This document shows, piece by piece, positions 17,811-26,215 of a stretch of 40,000 nucleotides of DNA. The notes beneath the pieces were generated by a model. It did no database searches, was not told the DNA's origin, and saw only the letters and a program-made list of their open reading frames with translations. Position numbers and translations under genes: made by a program. The stretch is from Prorocentrum cordatum (taxonomy: Eukaryota > Sar > Dinophyceae > Prorocentrales > Prorocentraceae): positions 102,455 to 142,454 of the forward strand of contig CAUYUJ010018458.1 of NCBI GenBank assembly GCA_963575745.1, in the 5' to 3' direction. How positions within the stretch are numbered: the stretch's first letter is position 1; the number at the start of each line of letters is the position of its first letter.

Positions 17811-19150
17811 GCCAGGCTCGACAGACTGACGCATGAGATCTCAACTGCTGAAATGCCTTGTGCACCGAACGACATTGTTGGAGTCCCTACGGAAGCCTCG
17901 GAAGCGTATATAAAGGGGAGATGCGGAGACCACAAAACCACACATTTCCTTGAAGTGTTCGGTGGTATGGGGCCTTCGAAAGCTCCCTGGGATCTTTCTT
18001 CGGTGGCGACGGGGGCCTTCAATATGGTCTGTTTTGCAAAGATGAGCAGGGGTGCGTTTGACAAAAAAAAAAAAAAAGGAAAACTCTTGGAATACTTGTT
18101 TTTCAAATTGCAATGCCTGGGCCGTGGGTCAGAAGCATCCTGGATACAGGCCGTGGACTGTTGGGATGGCTCTGGGGGCCTTATGGCGGCGTCTTGGGGG
18201 TCTTTCGGGGCCTCTTGGGAAGCTTTTGGTGCCTCCTGGGAGCCTCCCGGGAGTCTCTGAGTGCATCTGGGGGGCGCTTCGAGAGCCTTTGCGAGAACCT
18301 TGGGGCCATCTGGAGGCAAAGCACTCATAAGGCTTGGGCAGGTCACTCTTTTGGCTCATTTTTGGCGCGCGCGCGCGCGCTGACGCTGTAGCTGGGCTGG
18401 ACAAGTAAACTCAAGGGATATCCATGTCTGACGGCCTTTTTTCCGGGACAGCCAAGTTGGCATGAAGACGGCGATGGAGAGTTCCCGGACAGCGCCGGAG
18501 AGTTGAACAGCATTGATCCCGAAGTCTTGATGGGACTCGGGGTGAATCTGAGAAAAAGGAATCACTGGAATTCGTTTTTCTAATCGGGCCACAGAAAATG
18601 CAATGCGCAGGAATCGGGGGGTGCCCAAGAGGCTTGCAGGGGGCTCTTGGGGGGCAGCTTTGGATCTCCATGGTGCTGTTTGGGGAGCCTCGTGGGCCCT
18701 TTTTGGGGGCCTTTCAAGGGTGTCGGGTTTGTTGGGGGCCTTGTGGGGGTCCTGGAGGCCTCTCGGGGGTCCTTGGGGCCTCCTGCTCTCGCTCTCGAGC
18801 CTGTCCTGGGGCGCTCTTGGACCGTCTTCGGCGCCTCTAGGGCGATCTTGGGGCCCTCTGGGGCCGTCTTGGGCTCTCTTGGGGGCCTAGTCGTCTCGGG
18901 GCGGTCTTGGGGGCCTCTTCGGCCGTCTTGGAGCTTTGGAAACTCGAACACGCGAGAAGGCTAAAACCCCCTTATAAACAATGGATGGCAAACAGCGATG
19001 TTGGCATCTTTGGGCGCTCCCGGGACGCCCCTCGGAGCTCTCTTGGGGCCTCTTGGAAGCCTCCTAGGGAGCCCGGAGAGGCGTCGACAGTCTGTCTTGG
19101 GCTACTTGGGAGCGTCTTGGGCCGCCCTTTCACGTTGGGGGTTCCTTGGG
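17811..19150. repeat. 1.3-kb tandem duplication, copy 2
   Basis: Second copy of the unit. It carries GTATATAAAGGGG (about 17905) at the place of the TATA-like sequence in copy 1, and a longer A run (about 18063-18078). Similarity is good over the first 700 bp and looser in the middle (17150-17290 against 18440-18600), where indels occur. It ends just before 19160, where the 3' flank of the zinc-finger LINE begins. Confidence 0.85.
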
Positions 19151-19344
19151 GCTGCTGGGGGCGGAGCTGTAAGCTTAATGAAGTTCCTCAGTTGTCGGAT
19201 GCATCAAACTACTGCTCGCACCCAGGTAGTGTCCCATTCCATTCGCTGACACGGACTTCAAGCGTCGCATAGAATGGCCATCGATTTCACACTCCGTCCC
19301 AGTCTCCCCAGCTCGGCTTGCCCATATGGCGGTACTGGGGTGGC

Positions 19345-20133
19345 TCATAGCTCCTCCATCACTGCTTCCATCCATAGAGCCAGTTCGTCCTCCACGAATC
19401 CCGCAGGGGCGGGCCCCGTGCATACCTGCCTCTTGCCGTTGTGGAGCGCATTCGTGCTGTTCTGCCTAATCTCCTGGCTGCGGCGCGTGGAGAGGATCTT
19501 GCACTGGCCGCCCTGGAAAGCCTTCTCCAGCTTGCACAGCGCGAAGGTGTCGGCTACTTGGTGCTCGTCCATCTGGTTGAGTACTTGGATCGAGCTCTCG
19601 AGGTCTGCCATGCAATTCGCACCTATGTCCTGCTTGGCCAACGTCTCCACCATCGCCGTGGCCGCTCCAGGCGCGGGGGGGCCCTCATGTGAGATTCTCC
19701 ATCTAGGCGGATGGCACGAGGGTAGTGTTTGGTCTCCGTCACCACGGCGACGACCAATGGGACCTTCTCCTCTGCTTTCACGGTCGTGATGATGCTGCCC
19801 ATGAGCTCGCGGATCTGATTCGTGCTCTGGTAGGTCGCGCGCAGCATGGTGAGCAGCAGGTCCTTCAGCTCGCCGCCCACCTGCCTCGGGGCCTGCTTCG
19901 GCTTGAACGTTGTTCCATCTCCGCGGCGAACCCGTGCCCCAGCTGCTTTCTTCGGGTCGAAGGTGTCGCCCTCGTTGGTGCCCTTGGCCGCTGTCTGTCT
20001 GGATCCGCGCCCCTCGCTCCTCGAGCGCCCGTCGCCCCGCGCGCCTCGCACACCGTGTCCAGATGGCGGGGGGCACACCACCGGGGCACGCCATGACGCC
20101 CTCGCAGCACTCCCCCCGGGGGGATTTCCACAT
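19345..20133 (-). pseudogene. LINE C-terminal domain remnant
   Basis: In one frame: MADLESSIQVLNQMDEHQVA, then FALCKLEKAFQGGQCKI, ALHNGKRQVCTGPAPAGF and VEDELALWMEA before the stop. The adjacent frame (20456-19623) supplies the preceding part, including LLLTMLRATYQSTNQIREL. The pattern of a recombinant-style ending with APAGF-x-ED-x-L resembles the C-terminal tail of dinoflagellate LINE polyproteins as recalled. A frameshift lies between about 19850 and 19700. Confidence 0.5.
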
Positions 20134-20249
20134 CCGTCGACGCCATCGCGTCGGTCCGTGGCTGGCGTCACGGGTCGCGGGAGGGACAGCGCGCGCTCGC
20201 CACGTACTTCTTGAGGTAAATGACTACGGAGATGAATCCGAAGGGCCGT

Positions 20250-20671
20250 GTACTCCTCTGATGTCTGTTGGCAGATCAGGCATGTGAGGGTCTTCGGGGA
20301 GGTTATCGTGCATGGGGCCCAAGTCTGGTCCGTCTGACATGCGCGCGCTCCCCATGCTGCCAGAATGCGGTGTTGTGCGCCCGTGCGTGTCGGAAATGTC
20401 GTACTATATATATGATGCGCTCGTTCGTGGGCGTAACCTGCGATAGCAAGCAGCACATGCCGTGTTCACCGCCTGGTGCTAGTCCCCGTTGGTGCGCGCA
20501 GAGTGCGCGCGTGCTCTTCCATGCTTGTCCGCACGTGCGCCCTTCTGGCGTTTTTAGCTTGCAGACGAACAGTTCGGCCTCGGCGTCAGGGGCATGCTCT
20601 GACGGAAGCTCGGCAGCCGACCCCGGTGGCGCAACGGCGCGTCGAAGGTAGGCGGCCCGCATATAGCTCAC
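20250..20671 (-). pseudogene. LINE Cys/His finger region remnant
   Basis: One frame holds C-K-L-K-x6-C-x12-H followed by another His after 9-10 residues (near 20565-20460). Another frame holds CLICQQTSEEYTALRIHLRS-H (near 20285-20220), a C-x2-C-x12-H-x4-H finger. Fingers directly after the reverse transcriptase are the usual order in this LINE type. The two fingers being in different frames shows a frameshift between them. Confidence 0.5.
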
Positions 20672-23198
20672 GTCGATCCCTGCGAAGGCCTCGGCGATGC
20701 TGGGCTCGGTGAAGAGGTCGACGATGTTGCCGTGACAGTCCAGGAGCTCCGGCCACGTCTAGCGCCATCGTATCCTGGATGTCCGTCGCGAACTGCCTGG
20801 CGACGAGCTGCGCGCAGGGGATGTTGTGGCCGTCGTCGGTCAGCGTGGGTGGTGCCACTGGTAGGTCGTGTAGTCGTAGAAGGTGTTCCAGTCGTAGTCC
20901 TCTAAATAGTACTGAAACCATGTGCTTGGAGTCGTTCGGGTGGGCTGCAGCACCCTGGAGAAGTTTCAGTCTCCTGATCTTCAGCTCGATGGAACTGGGC
21001 ACGGTCTCCCATCTCCTCCATACTCCTGCAGCGGGAAGGGACTTGCACTTGTCCTCGGTACGTCGGCAGCCCTTGCCCTGAAACGCGGCCCGAAGCTTTT
21101 TTCCGAGGGAGGTGTCGATGCTCTCGTAGTCTGCGGCGTCTAGGTAGTAGGTCTCGGCGGCGCCCATGTCGGCCCCGTGCGCCACTGCTTGGAAGACTAA
21201 GCGCTTCAGTCGGCGAGGCGCGCGACTGAACCAGAAGTGGTGGCACTGGCCCCATCCAGCGCTTGCTTCTCGAAGTCTTGCGTCTCGTTCGCAGCCAAAG
21301 GTCTCCTCGGCGTCGAACGCGCCCCACACGTGCTTCACGGCGACAAGCTTGCGGCATTTGATACGTTCATCCGCGAAGATGGCGCGGCATAAGGTCTTCG
21401 ACGGGATGCTGCGTCCGACTTCCCCCTTCGAGTCGTTCAAGCCAAACCCGCCTTTCTGGAGAGCCTGCTTCAAAGAGCCCAGGTCGCGCTGGATGGCCAG
21501 GGCGAGGGCGTCGAGCTCGCTGATGCTGGCGTCGTGGAGTTCGCCGTTGGAGCCCATGGCTTGCTTCTGGGGCCCAACGTGGAGGTCGATGTGAAACTTC
21601 GGGATGTCGCCCACGAATACCTGGCGGCCGGCGCCCTGCACTGGCCCTTCGGGGCCCCAGAGTGGCGCGCAGGACTGGAGCATGATGCCAGCGTTGGTCG
21701 TTTGGGTGTCCTCGCGCCACTCTTCTAGTTAGTGGTTGCATACTTCCATGAAGGCGTCGATCTCGCTGAAGCAACCGATCAGCCCTCCTTCCTGGTAGCG
21801 TAAGATCAGGAAGCCGTCGCTCGCAACCACGAAGATCTGCGACTCCTGTCGTCGCCGCAGTGCAAGTTGTAGGTCGCCTGCGCGGAAGGTCGGGAGGACG
21901 CGTTCTTGAATGGCCTCATACTTCGTACAGCCGAACGCGTTCCTGCCGTCGTGGGAGCGGACTGCAAAGGCAACTTTGGCGTTCCTCAGCTTGCCTGCCA
22001 GAACTCGCGTCGCCATCATGCCAAACTCTCGGCGTCGGCGCGGGAGGCCTCCATGGGCGAAGTCGCGGGGCGGCCAGGGGAATCCTCGTTCGCGTAGGCG
22101 TCGGTAGAAGCATCTCCAGGACACGTCGAAGCAATGGATGAGTCGCAAAGCGCCAGGGCCTAAAATCACGTTCTCTCTGTCGACTTGGAAGCCGCGGGGC
22201 GCGCTGGCCTGCGTCGGCACCTCGTTGTGCTGGTGGGCGCGGGCGATACTCATCATCAGACGGTGGCGTCCCAGTCTGTATTCTCTTGCCAGATGTAGCT
22301 TCCTCTTTGAGGGGTCTTCCTCCCCGACTGGGGCATTGGCTACCCCTGGGCCTCCACGTGCTCGGGCTGGTCGTCCCAGTAGTTCAGTTTGTAGTGCCGC
22401 GATCAAGATTTCTGCGGGGGCGGAAAAGGGCGGCGCATACTTCCCGCTCTCGCCCCCCCCCCCCCCCCCGAGAAGCTTTGTTACAGCGGCGAGCTCCTCA
22501 ACGGCTTCGGTGATGATGTTCAGGCCGAATCCTTTCGGCGCAGTTGTTGCTCGGCTCTTTCCAGTAGCTGTCCGATTATGGTGATCCGCCTCTTCCTCCA
22601 CGATGGAGCGGTCGCGCGGCCGCCCCTGGCTTGGGGGCGGGGCTGCGGGGCGCCCCCAGAGCTGCCCCCCACCCCGCCCAGACAAACACGCCGCCCCTCC
22701 AGTCGACCGTTGCCCCGCCCACGCTGCATCACCAGCAGCGGCGCGCCCCCCACCCCTCGCGCCAGCAGCGGCCCGAGGGCCCACGGCGCGCGAGGGGCCC
22801 ACGGGCACTCCAGAAGACGAATCCACTCCTGCACCTTCGTCGGTAGCCTCAGCATCGGCAAGACATGGCGACGGACCCCTGCCCCTCGCGCCGTTTGCCG
22901 CGCGGGTGCACCTGGGGGCAGGGTCCAGCAACCCCCGTGGCGACGTAGCCCGGCCCCCACGCGCCGCCCACCCCGTGGGCGCCCCTGGGGGCCAAGGCTT
23001 GCGCTCTAACGCCCGCGTCGGTCGTCTCGAATACAACATCGTACTCGTTGGCCTCCTGATCCAGCACGTCGTCGGATTATACATCGCTGGCGCCCATAGT
23101 CTGCGCTGTTCGCCCCCAGCCTGCTGGGCCAGCTCCTGATGGGGATGCCGCAGTAGGTGCCCCGCTCGTCGCCGAGGCCGAACGGGGTGGGATCGCAT
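20586..23198 (-). pseudogene. LINE reverse transcriptase remnant
   Basis: Frame 23198-21729 holds fingers and palm motifs: SHDGRNAFGC (motif A-like, with Asp) and RYQEGGLIGC (motif B-like) just before a stop. Frame 21683-20586 continues with FVGDIPKFHIDL where F/YxDD is expected: the first catalytic Asp position is Gly. It is followed by LALAIQRDLGSLKQAL and GFGLNDSKGEV, the thumb-side Lys motif. Downstream YYLDAADYESIDTSLGKKLR is the post-RT segment. The stop near 21729 and the lost Asp both indicate inactivity. 22350-23000 on this strand is a Pro/Ala/Gly-rich low-complexity stretch, perhaps an expanded linker. Confidence 0.6.
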
Positions 23199-23703
23199 GA
23201 TCCGTCGTCTCGCCCTTCATATCTGCACTCAGGGATGCGTAAATCGGACCGTCGCTCACACCAGTCGCATGTACCCCATTCGCTTGCATATGGCCGTTGT
23301 GTAGGGCCCTGTCCACTGGGTGCAGTACTAATTCGTCTCGGTCAGGGATGCGAACAGGGGCCGGGGCTGCCAGAAGTCCGCCGTCGGCCCCAGGTCGGGC
23401 CAGGAACTGTTGCCATTGAGCCGCGCTCGGTCGGGAAGTCGGGAGGGCGCCGTAGTGCTGTTTGCGAGCTCGAAGCTTGTGTCGTAGCACACCTATTGCA
23501 ACGTGGCGGCATTCGACTAGTCGTCGATCTCACCAGGCGCCCCACAGATCGTCGCACTGCAGTTCTTGATACTTGCGATTGGTCCCCTTGATGCGATGTT
23601 TGAGCTTCTCGCTGGTCTCGCGGGTGGTCTCGTCTAGCTCCTCGATCTCGTGTCCGATGGCCCGCGCGTCTTCCATGTGAGCCCGTTGTGCCCGTAGTTC
23701 TGC

Positions 23704-24970
23704 TCATTGCCACAGTTGGCGGAGCTTCTCCTCGCGGGCTTCCCGGCACAATTGCGGGCGCGCGACGTCGGCCGAGAAGTGCTCCAGAGCTGCGTCGCGG
23801 AAGCACGGCATTGCGAGGCCCCACTGGTAGGTGCCGTCTTCTTTGTCGAAGTATGAGTCCAGCAGCTCGGCGCGCATCATCAATTGGCCCTCAAGGCTGG
23901 TGAGGTACTCTTCTCGCTGATGCCCTTCTTTTAGGCCCAATGCCATGGCCTCCTTGTCGAGGAACTTGCGCGCTTTGCCCTCTGCGCGACACGTTGGGGG
24001 GCGTCTACTTTCACGATTAACGGTTTGTGATCCTTGAACTTGCGGCCGCGCTGCACGGCGCGCCGACCGTCTCGCGCTCGGCACTGCTGGGCGCGAGAGA
24101 CCAAAACACTCGGCATACAAAAGTAATTCGCGACTGCAGGGCGTCGGCTGTCATAGGCGAGGCCTGCGTCGAAATGCGCGCTGGCGACGGCCATGCATGC
24201 ATTGGGGCAGGATATTGCGGCACAGCTCTGCTGCTTCTCCTGCCCGCCCTGTCGGGAAGGGCCCCGCCGTCTCGTCGACGCCCTCCCCGCTCTGAGATCG
24301 ACCGTTCAGGTCCATCATGAGCATCCGTGTGAATCGCGATGGTGTAGCGAGGATCCCGTCCTTGACGTAGTTGGCCCCTTTATTCACAGTGGATCTTCGT
24401 TGTGGTACCTTCTCCTTGTCCCATGGCACCGGTGGCGAGTAGGCTCCTATGATATTCAACTTGATCGCGCCCTGCTCGATCGCGACGACTCTTCCTCTTC
24501 CGTAGATGTCCTGCGGCGGGCACGTGATATCCTTGATGTGTCTGGCCTTGAACCTGGGCCCCAGTACAGTAGTATCGCACAGCCCGCCGACTTGTTGACG
24601 CGCGGGCTCCGATATCCGCATCCAAAGTGGACGGCCATGAAGTGCTCATACTGCTGGGCGCGGTGTGGGCTGGCGGAGTGCTTCGGGATCTCTGCGCCAG
24701 GGCAGGCAACGATCTGCGCCTGTCGCAGCTCTGCGCTGACCTCCTCGCCACGCGCGCCGACCAGACTGAAGGGGTTGAAGACGGCGAGCAAAAGGAACGC
24801 CCGCATCCTCATGGCGCCATCTCCTCGGGAGCTCAGCGCGGCGGCGCTCTCATCGCAGAGGGGGGCGTGCGCAATCCGCCTGGCGCATCCACCAGACCCG
24901 CAAGGAATCGCGAGGGCCGAGAGGGGCATATATATATATACACGCAAGACTGCAGTGGCGCTTCTCGCCA
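23704..24970 (-). pseudogene. LINE APE-type endonuclease remnant
   Basis: Three frames together cover the endonuclease. Frame 24971-24456 has VFNPFSLVGARGEEVSAELR and NKSAGCAILL. Frame 24621-24151 has IIGAYSPPVPW and MMDLNGR, the last matching the D-x-N motif. Frames 24194-23931 hold FKDHKPLIVKV, the S/K-D-H motif at the end of the domain. The motif order is that of AP-like LINE endonucleases. The usual Q-E-T segment is replaced by CPGAEIP. The linker then reads KEGHQREEYLTSLEGQLMMR (about 23930-23840). Confidence 0.6.
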
Positions 24971-25815
24971 TGCACCTTGGCCCTTGAAGTTTGGCACGCA
25001 GACGGGCTAGCAGGAGGGCGAAGCCGACAATTTAGCGATAACTCCTCGTTGCCTTTTCCAGCATCGCCGCTATGATAATGTTATTCGCTATCCTTCCTCC
25101 ATGTTTCTTTTTCCTCATTGTCGCCATGCCCTGCGCATTCTCCCCGTCCCCCTCAGCTCCTTTTGCGGAGGCTCCTCCTTGGAGAGCCTCTGGGGGCCTC
25201 GCAAAAGTTGTTTCAAGCTGTCTTAGGGCCTTCTGGAAGCCTCCTGGGCGTGTTCTGGGGGCCTCTGGGGGCTTCCTCGGGCCATCCTGTTTCCAACCGC
25301 GGTCTCCCTGAACGACCGGGTCACGATTTGGAATGCTTCGGAGGGTGCCTTGGGGCCATCTTGGGCCGCCATGGGGCTCTCTGAAGGCCACATTGCATCC
25401 CTGTTGTGCCGTTTGGGGCCCTCTTGAACTGCCTGGAAGCCCTTTCGGATGGTTGTGGGGGGCGATCTCGGAGCCTCCCAAGCGGCTTCGGACGCCCAGA
25501 AGACCGCCGTCTTGGAGCGCAAGGAAGCCGAAAAGAAGAGAATCCCAACATTCACCAAAAACCAATAAAAACAAAATCATTGATTTGTGCCTCTGGGGGG
25601 TCTTCTTGGGAGTGCTCTTGGAAGCCTCTTGGGACGTTTCGGGGCGATCTTTGGGGATATGACGGCTCTTTGAGGGTCGTCGTGGACCGTATTGGGGCTC
25701 TCTGGCGTCGTTTCGGGAACACGCCACGCCCTGCGAGGCCAGGGGGGCCGCTTCGAGGCCCGCCCGGAAGCTTCCAAAGCCCCAGGTTCCGGGAGTCCGG
25801 TTTTGAGGGGGGGGC
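24971..25815. repeat. Dodecamer repeat array hosting the copia insertion, 5' side
   Basis: 25180-25800 shows the CCTCTTGG/GGGGCC units of the other arrays, with an A-rich island at about 25523-25580 (GCCGAAAAGAAGAGAATCCC and AACAAAATCATTGATTTGTG). 24971-25180 is unique flank. The sequence directly before the LTR is a G run ending in GGGC. Confidence 0.7.
25812..25815. repeat. Possible 4-bp target-site duplication of copia element
   Basis: GGGC directly before the 5' LTR matches GGGC at 35737-35740 directly after the 3' LTR. Both lie in G runs, so the match may be chance. Confidence 0.4.
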
Positions 25816-26011
25816 GAGTTGAGATTATTATGTCTAGGACCTGTTAGGCATGTTGTCTCATACGCTAGAAGCAGTACCGTACTGTAACGCACTGGCTCAA
25901 GGCTCAAGTCAAAGCAGTAAAAGATTATCATCTTTATTGCCATTAGTTCATATAGCTTTCGCTTAAAGAACTTAATATTTCCAGTTCAGGATTATCATCA
26001 GAATCTGGAGT
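25816..26011 (+). repeat. 5' LTR
   Basis: 196 bp, from GAGTTGAGATT to ATCTGGAGT, identical to the 3' LTR except at one position. The ends do not show a clean TG...CA; TG occurs 4 bp inside the left end (25820). GAGT occurs at both ends of the LTR, which makes the exact boundary ambiguous by up to 4 bp. Promoter elements inside were not identified. Confidence 0.93.
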
Positions 26012-26012
26012 T

Positions 26013-26025
26013 TGGTAGCGGAGCC
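26013..26025 (+). promoter_or_regulatory. Primer-binding site, initiator-Met tRNA type
   Basis: TGGTAGCGGAGCC starts 1 base after the 5' LTR. It begins like the TGGTA.C primer sites of Ty1 and plant copia elements, which pair with the 3' end of initiator methionine tRNA. The tRNA assignment is inferred from that similarity. Confidence 0.75.
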
Positions 26026-26215
26026 AGTCGGCTCCCTGCCTTCTGGCTCTCTCTCTCTGCCGCAGGACATACAGTTACGGCATCGACGACACCTACGAGA
26101 TTATCATCCCCTGGTGCAGTCTGATATTTGGGTTGTTTCAGTATATCAAGATATACATTACCAGACACAGAGTTGGATCAAACACGGTTTATTTATCTGA
26201 AGTTCGGTTGGAAAG

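Larger units (their letters stand above)
19345..24970 (-). mobile_element. Degenerate full-length-scale LINE (endonuclease, RT, C2H2-like fingers)
   Basis: About 5.6 kb on the minus strand retains, in order, the parts of a non-LTR retrotransposon: endonuclease (24870-23950), linker (24120-23500), reverse transcriptase (about 22200-20700), Cys/His fingers (20620-20250) and a long C-terminal domain ending in PAPAGFVEDELALWMEA (to 19345). The parts lie in several frames with stops between them, so it is an old, inactive copy. The 5' end lies near a TA run at 24930-24942; the 3' end is within 19160-19345. No target-site duplication was found by eye. Confidence 0.72.

Noticed and set aside
18063-18078. 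A run as a poly-A tail of a retrocopy
   Set aside because: The same position in the other copy of the 1.3-kb unit also has a shorter A run, and both are inside the unit without flanking duplications.
18347-18362. Possible dinoflagellate spliced-leader relic (TTTTGGCTCA; similar at 17052)
   Set aside because: Only about 9 bases match the end of the recalled leader; the rest differs and it lies inside the 1.3-kb repeat unit.
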